A DNA stretch of 64,000 nucleotides from Bacteroidota bacterium. Its GTDB lineage: Bacteria > Bacteroidota > Bacteroidia > Bacteroidales > DTGW01. The stretch lies in assembly GCA_029550865.1 (NCBI GenBank), contig JAKPGM010000021.1:24649-88648 (forward strand), in the 5' to 3' direction. The notes under the pieces were generated by a model. It had not been told where the DNA came from. It did no database searches and worked only from the letters and a program-made list of their open reading frames with translations. The position numbers and the translations under genes are program-made. Of the stretch, positions 53,320-63,294 are shown one piece after another (the first letter of the stretch is position 1; each line of letters begins with the position of its first letter).

Positions 53320-53994
53320 TTATTCAGATACTATTTTTGTGCCAAATTGTTGTTTTTGTTGTTTGCTATAAAAGTCGCATACCGACGTAAGTCCGCAAAT
53401 GCTACAGTTGGGTTTTCGGGCCATACATACATATCGTCCGTGTAGAATAAGCCAGTGATGCGCATCGGCCAATACTTCCGGTGGAAAATGTTGCATAAGC
53501 TGTTTTTCACAGCTTAGCGGAGTAGTGGCATTTTTTACCAGCCCTATGCGTTTCGATACCCTGAATACATGGGTATCAACTGCAATTACAGGTTTACCAA
53601 AGAGCACAGAGGCCAATACGTGGGCAGTTTTTCGTCCAACACCTGGTAGCTGTTGAAGCACTTCAGGATCTTCGGGTAATTGTCCGTTAAATTCGTTGAC
53701 CACTTTTTCGGCCATGGCTTTTAAATGTCGAGCTTTATTGTTGGGGTAGGAACAACTTTTAATGAGTTGAAAGATTTCCTCTACCCTGGCTTCCGAGAGT
53801 GCCCTAAAATCTGGGAAACGCTGAAAAAGAGCGGGTGTAATCAGATTTACCCGTTTGTCGGTACATTGTGCCGAGAGGATAACTGCCACAATTAGCTCGT
53901 AACCATTGCGATGTTGGAGCTCGGTTTTTACCACCGGCATCTTCGCCCGAAAATACTGAATGACAGCATTATACTTTTTATCCAGTTGATCCAT
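53320..53994 (-). CDS. nth: Endonuclease III (Nth)
   Basis: A 224-residue bifunctional DNA glycosylase/AP lyase. The HhH motif LPGVGRKTAHV contains the catalytic Lys, the Asp is in AVDTHVFRVS, and the C-terminal [4Fe-4S] ligands are CMARKPNCSICGLTSVC (C-x6-C-x2-C-x5-C). It removes oxidised pyrimidines. It begins two bases after the murF stop, so it is in the same operon. Confidence 0.96.
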   Translation of the reverse strand: MDQLDKKYNAVIQYFRAKMPVVKTELQHRNGYELIVAVILSAQCTDKRVNLITPALFQRFPDFRALSEARVEEIFQLIKSCSYPNNKARHLKAMAEKVVNEFNGQLPEDPEVLQQLPGVGRKTAHVLASVLFGKPVIAVDTHVFRVSKRIGLVKNATTPLSCEKQLMQHFPPEVLADAHHWLILHGRYVCMARKPNCSICGLTSVCDFYSKQQKQQFGTKIVSE

Positions 53995-53996
53995 CG

Positions 53997-55322
53997 TTAA
54001 TTTTCTGCCTGGAAAATCGCTTGATATACTTCTTCTAAATGTGCTCCTCGGGAGCCCTTAATTAAAACATAGCTGTTGCTAATTTTGTTTGCGTTTAAAT
54101 AATGAATTAACGAAATATTATCTTCGAAAAATAAGGCTTTTTGACTATTGACAGGATGGTATGCTTTACCCACTAAGAAGATTCTATCGAAGGGATATTT
54201 TTCTGTAAGTTGAATAATTTTTTGATGTTCTACTTCACTTTCTGGTCCAAGTTCTTTCATTTCGCCAAGGATGATCACTCTGGCAGAATCTTCAACAGCC
54301 ATCTGGGCAAAGTTCTCAATGGCATTTTCCATACTCGAGGGGTTGGCGTTGTAAAAATCGCAAATAATTCGATTGGTGCCATGTTGCACTAGCTGGGATC
54401 GGTTGTTTTTGGGTTGATACGATTCAATGGCGTCCACAATTTTAAGACTGTCTACCCCAAAAGTTAATCCAAAGGATACAGCAGCCATGGCATTTTCAAA
54501 GTTATATTTACCAAATAGAGCAGTCCTAACCGCATATTCGTTGCCGTTGTAATCGTAGAAGGAAAACGACATGAAGGGGGAATCGTTATTCTCGTGGCAA
54601 TAGCCTCGAATATTTGCCGAAGGTGAATGCCCGTATGAAATGGTCTGGCATTTAAGCTTTTCGACTTGTTGTTTTAATAATTGATTATCGATGGAAAATA
54701 ATATTGTCCCTTTTTGTGCATCGACAAATCGGTAGAGTTCTGTTTTTGCCTGAATTACGCCTTCGAATGATCCAAAACCTTCGAGATGTGCTTTGCCGAT
54801 GTTGGTAATCAAGCCATAGTTGGGTTGAGCAATCGAACATAAAAAATCAATCTCGCCGATGTGGTTGGCTCCCATTTCTATAATGGCAATTTCAATATCG
54901 GGCTGAATTGCAAGTATGGTAAGGGGTACGCCTATGTGGTTGTTCAAATTACCCTTGGTGGCATACGTTTTATACTTTTTTGACAGTACCGCATTTATAA
55001 GTTCCTTGGTTGTGGTTTTTCCATTGCTGCCTGTAATTCCGATGAAAGGTATTTTCAGCTGTTGTCGATGAAAACGGGCTAGTTCCTGTAGGGTGGCAAG
55101 TGTATCCGAAACCAGGATATACTGAGGGGTTGGTTTGAGATAGGTAGCGTTATCAATTACCACATAGGCTGCACCCTGCTGAAGAGCCTGGTCGGCAAAG
55201 GCATTTCCATCAAACTTTTCACCCTTTAAGGCAAAGAAGATACATCCTTCGGGCAATACACGTGTGTCGGTGGAAATCTGCGGATGGTTAAGGTATAGTT
55301 GATACAATTCGGATATGTTCAT
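53997..55322 (-). CDS. murF: UDP-MurNAc-tripeptide-D-Ala-D-Ala ligase MurF
   Basis: A 441-residue Mur ligase. N-terminal domain with STDTRVLPEGCIFFALKG, ATP loop GITGSNGKTTTKEL, EMGANHIGEI in the centre and IICDFYNANPSSM in the C-terminal third. It adds D-Ala-D-Ala to the peptidoglycan precursor. It is first of a murF-nth-papain-fold-like operon. No other dcw genes are adjacent. Confidence 0.96.
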   Translation of the reverse strand: MNISELYQLYLNHPQISTDTRVLPEGCIFFALKGEKFDGNAFADQALQQGAAYVVIDNATYLKPTPQYILVSDTLATLQELARFHRQQLKIPFIGITGSNGKTTTKELINAVLSKKYKTYATKGNLNNHIGVPLTILAIQPDIEIAIIEMGANHIGEIDFLCSIAQPNYGLITNIGKAHLEGFGSFEGVIQAKTELYRFVDAQKGTILFSIDNQLLKQQVEKLKCQTISYGHSPSANIRGYCHENNDSPFMSFSFYDYNGNEYAVRTALFGKYNFENAMAAVSFGLTFGVDSLKIVDAIESYQPKNNRSQLVQHGTNRIICDFYNANPSSMENAIENFAQMAVEDSARVIILGEMKELGPESEVEHQKIIQLTEKYPFDRIFLVGKAYHPVNSQKALFFEDNISLIHYLNANKISNSYVLIKGSRGAHLEEVYQAIFQAEN

Positions 55323-55350
55323 AAAGGCGACTTTTAAATATTGGATAGAA

Positions 55351-55378
55351 AAAAAGCCTCAACAATTTGAGGCTTTTT
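55351..55378. terminator. Terminator downstream of gldJ
   Basis: AAAAAGCCTCAA (55351-55362) pairs perfectly with TTGAGGCTTTTT (55367-55378) around a 4-base loop. On the minus strand it ends gldJ transcription ahead of murF. Confidence 0.9.
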
Positions 55379-55402
55379 TATGTGTTGTGGTCCATTTGTT
55401 AA

Positions 55403-56893
55403 TTATTTAATTCCTGCTGGGCTTCCCACGAAGGTCATAGCACAGCGAAATCCGAGATCGTCTTTTGAGCTATTTTCGTCGAGGAAACGACGTGTACCAG
55501 GACTCAGCCAGTATGCCCGATCTTTCCATGATCCTCCTTTATATACTCTTACATTGTCGTTAATCAGCGACGACATATCTTGCTGGCTTTGCGCATACAT
55601 GCGGGTTGAACCGCCCATGGTTTTATCGTCCTGCGAGGTCGAATAATCGAGGCTCGAAGCTACATCACCATCGAGATAGTTTCGATAATCGGCCTGGGTA
55701 TAATTCCGACGTCCTGCAGCGCTTTCAGGCGAAATAGGTTTGTATTTTAAACGACCTAGACTGTCCTTAGGAGCAATGTTACCTTCTTCGTCCCGTTCGG
55801 GTTCCATGAACACGTTCCCACGGAAGGGGCGGAACTCATCCATATCTTCCAGTGATAGAGGACGATATACATCGAGTACCCATTCGCTTACATTGCCAGC
55901 CATACCATACAATCCATAGTCGTTTGGCCAGTATGCTTTTACGGGAGCAGTAATTTCAGCATTGTCATTCAGATCGCCTGCCGTACCCATGTAGTCACCA
56001 CGGCCGCGAACAAAATTGGCACGCATTTTCCCTCGATATTTTGCTTCATCGTTGCGAAGGGTATGTCCATTCCATGGATACAAACGACGTTCATAAACTC
56101 GTTCGTCGAAGCTGTTGCCAATAAGTGCAAAGGCAGCGTATTCCCACTCAGCTTCCGTTGGCAAACGGTATTTTGGGAAAAGGATTCCATCTTCAATGGT
56201 GACTTTTCTTTCAACACCAGCAGGTGTGGTCAAGGGATTATCACCGGCTAATGGTTCGAATTGACCAGCCAGATAAGCATCGGTATTGAAATTTTCTTTG
56301 CCAACCTGCTGTGGGTCGAGTTTAATTATACCTTTTTGGTAGAGGACCAATTCGTTGACCCTGTCGGTACGCCATGCGCAGTAGTCGTTAGCCTGTACCC
56401 AGCTTACCCCTACCACTGGATATTCGTTGTAGGCAGGATGCCGGAAGTAATATTCTACATAAGGCTCGTTATATGCCAGTTTGCTTCTCCAGCATAGCGT
56501 GTCGGGTAATGCTTTTTTGTAAACTGCAGGATATTCGGCAAATACACGCATAAGCCAGAAAAGATATTCACGATAATCGACATTTCGAACTTCTGTCTGG
56601 TCCATCCAGAACGAAGATACAGTTACTCTTCGAGGCTGATTATTCCAGTCGAACATGAGATCCTGTTCTACTCGTCCCATGGTAAAGGTACCGCCTTCGA
56701 TGAATACAGTTCCTGGAGGGGTCTGAATCTCATATTCGGTGTTTACCTGGAATCCTCCAAACTCCTCATTGTTATATTCCCATCCTGTTGTAGAAGAAAC
56801 AGTTCCACTTTTTGTGATGTCTTCCTTTGAACCACAGGCATAAAGGAAGATACCCACCACTCCTACCCATGCAAATTTGTACAGCGCTTTCAT
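55403..56893 (-). CDS. gldJ: T9SS/gliding lipoprotein GldJ
   Basis: A 496-residue lipoprotein with lipobox FLYACGSKE. The N-terminal TGWEYNNEEFGGFQV segment is typical of GldJ, followed by a formylglycine-generating-enzyme-like (SUMF1) fold: PGTVFIEGGTFTMG, YEYREYLFWL-like YREYLFWL, GMAGNVSEWVLD, YKGGSWKDRAYW, DENSSKDDLGFRC. GldJ is needed for stability of the T9SS ring protein GldK and for gliding in Flavobacterium. GldK is the alternative, but neighbouring porU and porV favour GldJ. Start ATG 56893; promoter visible upstream. Confidence 0.83.
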   Translation of the reverse strand: MKALYKFAWVGVVGIFLYACGSKEDITKSGTVSSTTGWEYNNEEFGGFQVNTEYEIQTPPGTVFIEGGTFTMGRVEQDLMFDWNNQPRRVTVSSFWMDQTEVRNVDYREYLFWLMRVFAEYPAVYKKALPDTLCWRSKLAYNEPYVEYYFRHPAYNEYPVVGVSWVQANDYCAWRTDRVNELVLYQKGIIKLDPQQVGKENFNTDAYLAGQFEPLAGDNPLTTPAGVERKVTIEDGILFPKYRLPTEAEWEYAAFALIGNSFDERVYERRLYPWNGHTLRNDEAKYRGKMRANFVRGRGDYMGTAGDLNDNAEITAPVKAYWPNDYGLYGMAGNVSEWVLDVYRPLSLEDMDEFRPFRGNVFMEPERDEEGNIAPKDSLGRLKYKPISPESAAGRRNYTQADYRNYLDGDVASSLDYSTSQDDKTMGGSTRMYAQSQQDMSSLINDNVRVYKGGSWKDRAYWLSPGTRRFLDENSSKDDLGFRCAMTFVGSPAGIK

Positions 56894-56920
56894 GATAATT
56901 TGCGTGTTTATATGATTATT

Positions 56921-56951
56921 CAAATTTAGTACTAATTTTTTAAAGGTACAA
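56921..56951 (-). promoter_or_regulatory. gldJ promoter (TTG-N20-TAAATTTG)
   Basis: Minus-strand TTG at 56951-56949 and TAAATTTG at 56928-56921 with 20 bases between, 27 bases before the gldJ ATG. gldJ therefore appears to have its own promoter separate from the PorP/SprF gene. Confidence 0.65.
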
Positions 56952-56978
56952 ATCTATAATAATAAAAATAAATTTTCA

Positions 56979-57947
56979 CTATTCCGTTACAAATTTAGGG
57001 CAGGGAACAGGGCCATATCGTTGACGCGTTGGATCGGGCGGAAAGGTTCTTGTAAGGGTAACCTCATGCGCACCGGTTAAAGGCATCATGTTTTTTAGCG
57101 AAAGCATATTGTAATCGTAACTATAGCCCAACTGCCAACTACCTAACGTAACGCCAAGGGCAAAAATTGTATTGGTAACCTGCAAAGGTACATTGGTGCG
57201 GACAAAAACTCCTGCTAATATGGTTTCATAGCGCACGCCAAGTCCGTAATTTACATACAATGATGGACCCTGTTTCTGGACAAGAAGAGCAGGAGATACA
57301 ATGTATGTTCGGGAATTGATTACTCGTGGATTAAAAACCTTGAAATTTCTCGAATAGTAAAGGCTAATTTTCATGGGCGAAGGAACAAAAGTTGGGTTAA
57401 CTTTTAAATAGCCTGAGTTTAGATGATCAACCGATAATCCCCATTGCGAAAACCTCGAATAGGCAAGTATTCCTACCCCTACATCGGGTTGCGTGGTGGT
57501 ATAGCTGGGTAAGTTTGCGTTTACGCTACTTGCATTAACCCCAAAAAAATTGAAAGATGTTTGTAAGCCAGCCTGTACTGTCCAGTTGTAATTGATGATG
57601 TATCGACGTGAGTACATCAGATCAACCTTTGTACTGTTGATTATGCCTCCAGATATATTGTCGCGTATAATGTTGATTCCTAATCCACCCTGTATCGATT
57701 TGATATATTGATCATAACTCCCTTGATAGGTAACAAACGTGCTCCCAAAAGCCGGCCATTGATTACGGTACGATAGGAAAATCCTCGGGTCATTAGCGGA
57801 TCCAGCATTGGCAGGATTTAAGTATATGGCATTATAAAAAAACTGGGAAAATAAAGGGTCCTGTGCTAAAACGGTTTGAAAAAATCCCCAAAATACAATT
57901 AAGATGCTGATAATAAATTTTTTATATCGATGTCTGACCATGTCCAT
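56979..57947 (-). CDS. PorP/SprF family outer-membrane protein
   Basis: A 322-residue beta-barrel with a signal peptide (cleavage near VLAQD). It starts with the family hallmark DPLFSQFFYNAIYLNPANAGS and has LSYRNQWPAFGSTFVTYQGSYDQ and GGLGINIIRDN. PorP/SprF proteins are T9SS-linked and often anchor a type B sorting-domain partner such as SprB on the surface. The partner adhesin is not in the window. The ATG at 57947 or 57941 is possible. Confidence 0.88.
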   Translation of the reverse strand: MDMVRHRYKKFIISILIVFWGFFQTVLAQDPLFSQFFYNAIYLNPANAGSANDPRIFLSYRNQWPAFGSTFVTYQGSYDQYIKSIQGGLGINIIRDNISGGIINSTKVDLMYSRRYIINYNWTVQAGLQTSFNFFGVNASSVNANLPSYTTTQPDVGVGILAYSRFSQWGLSVDHLNSGYLKVNPTFVPSPMKISLYYSRNFKVFNPRVINSRTYIVSPALLVQKQGPSLYVNYGLGVRYETILAGVFVRTNVPLQVTNTIFALGVTLGSWQLGYSYDYNMLSLKNMMPLTGAHEVTLTRTFPPDPTRQRYGPVPCPKFVTE

Positions 57948-58264
57948 CAACTGTTAAAAAATAATAATGCAAGATATACGTTTTTTTCAAAGTTAAGTTT
58001 AATGTTGCAAAAAAATAGTTTAGCCTGACTTGTGAAATTTGTGCTATTATTGTCGACGTAAATGAATTTTTGAAACTTAAAATATTTTATAATAGTCGGA
58101 ACAAGCATGCATGTCTCGATTGTAAAATTGTGGTCAAGCAAACAAGAGAAATCATTTTTGTACTTCTCTTTGTTTTTGTATCGTAGTACATTACATGCTC
58201 GTTTTGTGTTAGGCATATGAATCATATGTTGTATAAACTTATAATTTTTTTGACTGAGAAATAT
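57948..58264. promoter_or_regulatory. Divergent region between PorP/SprF gene and porU
   Basis: A 317-base gap, very AT-rich. A minus-strand -7 box TAACTTTG at 57995-57988 serves the PorP/SprF gene. No clear plus-strand promoter for porU was pinned down. A 92-codon minus frame here lacks protein-like composition and is not annotated. Confidence 0.5.
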
Positions 58265-61200
58265 ATGAAATTTTTTGCTATTTCAAATTTTTTGCTCGTA
58301 ATTTTTGCTACAATATGTCAATTGGAAGCCAAAACAATCGAACTAACATGGAATTTAGCAGATTCGGTGCATTTGAAATTCTCGGGCAGTCAAGTTATTC
58401 CCGAAGAGAAAAATATTCCTTACTATATCGAATCGTTTTATAATGATAGTCCGATACAGATAAAGATTGTCAATATTCGAACTCGCATTATACCTGGCGA
58501 TTTTTCATATTATCAGTGGCCCGATACTTTTTCGTGGAAAGTGTATACAGGTATCAGTCGTGGTAAATATTTTTATCAGCTGATGCTTTTACCAATACGT
58601 AGGTTAGCCGATGGAAGGATTGAGGTTATTACTTCGTTTGATATTTTTACTCAAGTCCAGAAAGTTGCGCTAAGTGACAAAGTAAAATCCTTGAATTATT
58701 CATCTGGTTCGGTATTGCGTACTGGACGTTGGTACCGTATGAAAATTACGCAAGACGGTATTTATCGGATAACCTATACCCAGCTGAAGAATTGGGGATT
58801 TACTAATTTTAACCAGATTCAGGTGTTTGGTAATTCTGGAGGAATGCTACCGTTCAACACCCAACTTCCCCACCGGGATGATCTTACGAAAATACCTGTT
58901 TACGTTGATAAGGGTAATGATGGGATATTTAATGAAGGTGATTACATTTTATTTTTTGCCCAGGGGCCTCATATCTGGCAGTTCGATGTCGCAAAGCACC
59001 ACTTTTATCATCAAAAGCATCGATATTCCGACTATAATTATTATTTTATTACCGATGGTCAAGGCACGACTGTTGAAATAGGAAAAGCATCTTATCAGCC
59101 CGACAAATCATCATTCCTTGAAATAAGTACTTTTGATGATTATCAGTTTTTTGAGTCGGATGAGGTAAACTTCCTTCATTCGGGTGCAGTATGGTATGGG
59201 CATGTTATTTCGAACCAGACTTCCAGGATTTTTACCACCAACTTTCCTAATCCTGATCTATCGTCCCCAGTATTTGTATATTACGATATACTTTCTGTGG
59301 CAAACACACCCGGTAGTTTTACTTTTTCGATAGGAAATACAACAATTAACAAGACAGCCAATAACAGTGCAAGGAACACTTATGTTCCTGTGAAAGATAC
59401 TTTTCTGACCAGTCTTACCAACAGTACGTTTAAGCTAACGTTGAGCTACAAAAATAATAGTTCGGCTGATGCCCTGGGATATGTGAATTACATTGGGGTG
59501 AATGTGGTAAGAAAACTTACCTATACGGGTAGTCCCATGTTGTTTCGTACTGCAAAAACATACAAAGCGGGCAAAACGGTTAAATATTTGATAGAGAATG
59601 CCGGTAATGATCTAATGGTCTGGGATGTTACTGACCCAACAGCCCCGGCTTATGTTGAAACTACCAGTGAAAATGGGAAAATGGTGTTTTTTGCGCCGTC
59701 TGATACACTTCGGCAATTTATAGCTTTTTCAAAACAGGGCAGCTTTCTTTCTATTGATGAGGCAGTATCGGTGCCCAATCAAAATATCCACGGTGAAAAT
59801 GTTCCGGATATGATTATTGTTGCTCCGACGGATAGTGGGATACTTGAACAGGCTATACGGCTGGCTAATTTTAGAAAAAGTAATGATGGACTCGATGTGT
59901 TAGTAGTGACCACTCAACAGGTGTACAATGAGTTCTCTTCGGGGGTGCGCGATGTTTCTGCTATTCGTAATATGGTGAAAATGTTTTACGACCGTAATCC
60001 CGAAAAAATGAAGTACCTGTTACTATTTGGTAAGGGAACCTATGCGAATAATATGGATAATCCTAACAACTATAACTTGATACCTACCTATCAATCGGCC
60101 GAATCGCTTAATGAAGCAGGATCGTATGTTACCGATGATTTTTTTGGTTGGATGAACTGGGGCACTAACGAATGGTCGAATTTACTCGATATTGGTGTGG
60201 GACGGCTGCCGATTCGCAATGCCAGCGAGGCTAAAATAGTTGTCGATAAGCTGATTAACTATGTGAATCCGCAGTATGATGGCGACTGGAAGAGTATTCT
60301 TACTTTCATTGGTGATGATGAGGATGCAAATACGCATATCAATCAGGCCGACGATTTGGCTACCATGGTTGAAAACGATTATCCTTATTTCCAGATACGT
60401 AAGATATATTTGGATGCTTATACGCAAACATCTACTTCCATAGGCGATCGCTATCCTGATGCGAATGCTGCCTTGAATAGTCAGATTAACACTGGAACGC
60501 TCATAGTCAATTATACAGGGCATGGAAGTCCTATACAGCTTGCTCACGAGGATATAATTGACGTAAGCATAATTCGTAGCTGGAAAAATCTCAATCGACT
60601 TCCCCTATTTGTCACTGCTACCTGTTCCTTCAGCCGATTCGACGATGTGGATTTACAATCGATGAAGACCATAGTTTCGGCTGGGGAAGAAATATTGCTC
60701 AATCCAATGGGGGGGGGTATCGGATTACTAACAACTACCCGACTTGTCTATGCCTCGGACAACTATGTGCTAAATCGAGCTTTCTATCGATATGTGTTTA
60801 AAAAAGACTACACTGGACGATTATTGCGATTGGGGGATATTATGCGTTTGACAAAAAATGAAGCCTTTTATACAGGGATTAATCGACTCAATTTTACACT
60901 GCTTGGTGACCCGTCTATGGTTCTTGCATATCCCAAGGAAAATTATATACGTATCGATTCAGTTTATTCCGAAGAACTTATCCAAAGCGACACCATTCGT
61001 GCGCTCGATCGGGTATGGGTAGCTGGTCATTACGCCGATCATAATGAAAATCCTTTGCCATATAATGGGGTTCAATATGTAACTGTTTTTGATAAAGCGG
61101 ATACATTAACTACTTTGGGAAATGACCCTGAATCCTATCCAAGGAACTTTGCACAAAGACAGAATATAATTTTTCGGGGCAAAGTTGAAGTTCGTGAGGG

Positions 61201-62014
61201 AAAATTTTCATTTCAGTTTCCCGTTCCTAAAGACATACGCTATAATATGGGACGGGGAAAAATAGTTTGCTATGCACTCGACACCTATCCTCAGAGTTAT
61301 GGGGGTGCGTATGAAGGCTTTTGGGTGGGGGGCGTATCGCAACATATGGTTGAGGATAGGGAAGGCCCTCGTATTCGAATTTTTATGAACGATACCAACT
61401 TTGTAGAAGGGGGTATTACCGATTCCAACCCCCGATTGCTGGTAAAACTATATGATGCAAATGGGATTAATGCCACCGGAATCGGAATAGGTCACGATAT
61501 TTCTGCTATTCTCGATAACGACATACGTCAACTGTTTGTGCTGAATGACTATTATCAAAGCGACCTGAATGATTTTCGAAGTGGTAGCGTGATATTTCCC
61601 TTAACAGGCCTAACGGTTGGCGAACATCAGATTAAAGTTACTGCTTATGATATTTACAACAATTATAGTGAGGCGTTCTTAAACTTCAGGGTTATCAATG
61701 ATAATACCCTGAAAATTGAACGGGTATATAATTATCCCAATCCTATGCGCGACTATACCAACTTTGTGATTGAGCACAACTGGCCTAACCGCTATGTTAC
61801 GGTTGGTATAGATATTTATTCGTTTACAGGAGAAAAAATTGCAACATTACAATATCAGGGTACATTTGAAGGATATGTAACTCCACCCATCCGTTGGAAT
61901 AAGAATAGTAGTGGTGGAAGTGCCGGTACAGGTCTTTATATCTATAGAGTTACGATGAAAGATAAGGATGGAAACACAGCTGAAAATTATGGAAAATTGT
62001 TAATAGTTCGCTAG
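58265..62014 (+). CDS. porU: T9SS sortase PorU
   Basis: A 1249-residue gingipain-like (C25) protease that cleaves T9SS sorting domains and attaches cargo to A-LPS. The start at ATG 58265 gives a signal peptide. The catalytic pair is His753 in NYTGHGSP and Cys787 in VTATCSFSRFDD. A final T9SS sorting-type domain (VYNYPNPMRDYTNF ... GLYIYRV) is retained in PorU and used for outer-membrane placement. It is followed 44 bases later by porV, its attachment-complex partner. Confidence 0.93.
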   Translation: MKFFAISNFLLVIFATICQLEAKTIELTWNLADSVHLKFSGSQVIPEEKNIPYYIESFYNDSPIQIKIVNIRTRIIPGDFSYYQWPDTFSWKVYTGISRGKYFYQLMLLPIRRLADGRIEVITSFDIFTQVQKVALSDKVKSLNYSSGSVLRTGRWYRMKITQDGIYRITYTQLKNWGFTNFNQIQVFGNSGGMLPFNTQLPHRDDLTKIPVYVDKGNDGIFNEGDYILFFAQGPHIWQFDVAKHHFYHQKHRYSDYNYYFITDGQGTTVEIGKASYQPDKSSFLEISTFDDYQFFESDEVNFLHSGAVWYGHVISNQTSRIFTTNFPNPDLSSPVFVYYDILSVANTPGSFTFSIGNTTINKTANNSARNTYVPVKDTFLTSLTNSTFKLTLSYKNNSSADALGYVNYIGVNVVRKLTYTGSPMLFRTAKTYKAGKTVKYLIENAGNDLMVWDVTDPTAPAYVETTSENGKMVFFAPSDTLRQFIAFSKQGSFLSIDEAVSVPNQNIHGENVPDMIIVAPTDSGILEQAIRLANFRKSNDGLDVLVVTTQQVYNEFSSGVRDVSAIRNMVKMFYDRNPEKMKYLLLFGKGTYANNMDNPNNYNLIPTYQSAESLNEAGSYVTDDFFGWMNWGTNEWSNLLDIGVGRLPIRNASEAKIVVDKLINYVNPQYDGDWKSILTFIGDDEDANTHINQADDLATMVENDYPYFQIRKIYLDAYTQTSTSIGDRYPDANAALNSQINTGTLIVNYTGHGSPIQLAHEDIIDVSIIRSWKNLNRLPLFVTATCSFSRFDDVDLQSMKTIVSAGEEILLNPMGGGIGLLTTTRLVYASDNYVLNRAFYRYVFKKDYTGRLLRLGDIMRLTKNEAFYTGINRLNFTLLGDPSMVLAYPKENYIRIDSVYSEELIQSDTIRALDRVWVAGHYADHNENPLPYNGVQYVTVFDKADTLTTLGNDPESYPRNFAQRQNIIFRGKVEVREGKFSFQFPVPKDIRYNMGRGKIVCYALDTYPQSYGGAYEGFWVGGVSQHMVEDREGPRIRIFMNDTNFVEGGITDSNPRLLVKLYDANGINATGIGIGHDISAILDNDIRQLFVLNDYYQSDLNDFRSGSVIFPLTGLTVGEHQIKVTAYDIYNNYSEAFLNFRVINDNTLKIERVYNYPNPMRDYTNFVIEHNWPNRYVTVGIDIYSFTGEKIATLQYQGTFEGYVTPPIRWNKNSSGGSAGTGLYIYRVTMKDKDGNTAENYGKLLIVR

Positions 62015-62027
62015 TAACTAAAATTAT

Positions 62028-62035
62028 TATATTTG
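62028..62035 (+). promoter_or_regulatory. -7 box between porU and porV
   Basis: TATATTTG matches TAnnTTTG, 23 bases before the porV ATG, so porV and ispF may also be expressed independently of porU. Confidence 0.45.
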
Positions 62036-62058
62036 TCACCATAAAAATTTTTGAATCC

Positions 62059-63294
62059 ATGTCGATGATAAACAGAAATTTGTTCGCTTTAGCTTTGATT
62101 TGTGTGTCAGGACAATATGTTTTAGGGGCCGATCCGGTGAATGGGAACCCTACTCTTGGCCAGGAATATTCGAGAAGCTATAATGTAATTCAAACGCCAG
62201 TGCCTTTTCTTAACATTGCGCCCGACTCAAGGGCTGGTGCGATGGGTGATCTTGGGGTTGCGACTTCGCCCGATCTCAACTCTTTGCATTGGAACCCTGC
62301 AAAGTATGCATTTTTAGATGATAATGCCGGGGTTTCAACCACTTATTCCCCCTGGCTTAAGAATTTAGCGCCAGATATTAAACTGTTGTATCTTACCGGG
62401 TTTAAGCGGGTAGATAAACAGCAAACAGTTGCTTTCGGACTTCGTTATTTTACGCTTGGTTCCATTACATTTACCGATGAAAACAATCAATTCATTTCCA
62501 AGCAAAATCCTAATGAATTTACCCTCGATGCTTCCTATGCACGTCTTTTCTCGGATAGAATGTCAGGGGGTATTACATTCCGATACATTGTCAGTGACCT
62601 TGCTAAAGGAAGTACGGTGAGCGGTCAAACCGTTAAAGCAGGTACCTCTTTTGCTGCTGATCTCTCGTTGTATTACCATTCCCCTATTAAGTTTAGTAAT
62701 AATGAGGGTGAATGGGCTTTCGGGGTAAATATTTCGAATATCGGGACTAAGATATCCTATACCGACGGTGAAAGAAAAGATTTTATACCTACCAACTTGC
62801 GTGTGGGAACCTCTTTCAAGGTTAATCTCGATAATTACAATAGCCTGATGGTAGGGGTTGATTTGAATAAACTGCTTGTTCCTACACCCCCTATTTATAA
62901 GGTCGATTCTACAGGCAATTTTGTTGTCGATGCAAACGGCAACCGTGTAATTGAAAAAGGGATGGACCCCAATGTATCGGTCGGGCAGGGCATAATCCAG
63001 AGTTTTTATGATGCTCCAGGCGGACTGGAGGAAGAATTGAAAGAAATTATGCTTTCCATCGGTGCAGAATACTGGTACATGAATCAGTTTGCCATTCGAG
63101 CAGGTTATTTCAATGAGGCAGCCATGAAAGGTAATCGTAAGTACGCAACGGTGGGGGTAGGGTTAAGGCTCACGCTCATTACTCTCGATTTTTCGTATCT
63201 TATTCCCCGGGGTGGACGTAATAATCCTTTGGCTAACACGGTCCGTATTACTGCTTCTGTCGATATAGGAAATGTTCAGCGTACAAAAAAATGA
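62059..63294 (+). CDS. porV: T9SS outer-membrane shuttle protein PorV (LptO)
   Basis: A 411-residue beta-barrel with a signal peptide (cleavage near VLGAD). It has the PorV signature VPFLNIAPDSRAGAMGDLGVATSPDLNSLHWNPAKYAF and C-terminal barrel strands (GVGLRLTLITLDFSYLIP). PorV binds sorting domains emerging from SprA and delivers cargo to PorU. Its stop overlaps the ispF start by ATGA. Confidence 0.95.
   Translation: MSMINRNLFALALICVSGQYVLGADPVNGNPTLGQEYSRSYNVIQTPVPFLNIAPDSRAGAMGDLGVATSPDLNSLHWNPAKYAFLDDNAGVSTTYSPWLKNLAPDIKLLYLTGFKRVDKQQTVAFGLRYFTLGSITFTDENNQFISKQNPNEFTLDASYARLFSDRMSGGITFRYIVSDLAKGSTVSGQTVKAGTSFAADLSLYYHSPIKFSNNEGEWAFGVNISNIGTKISYTDGERKDFIPTNLRVGTSFKVNLDNYNSLMVGVDLNKLLVPTPPIYKVDSTGNFVVDANGNRVIEKGMDPNVSVGQGIIQSFYDAPGGLEEELKEIMLSIGAEYWYMNQFAIRAGYFNEAAMKGNRKYATVGVGLRLTLITLDFSYLIPRGGRNNPLANTVRITASVDIGNVQRTKK

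Noticed and set aside
57947..58225. 92-codon minus frame upstream of the PorP/SprF gene
   Set aside because: Lies in an AT-rich promoter region, with Asn/Lys/Phe-rich low-quality translation and no motif.
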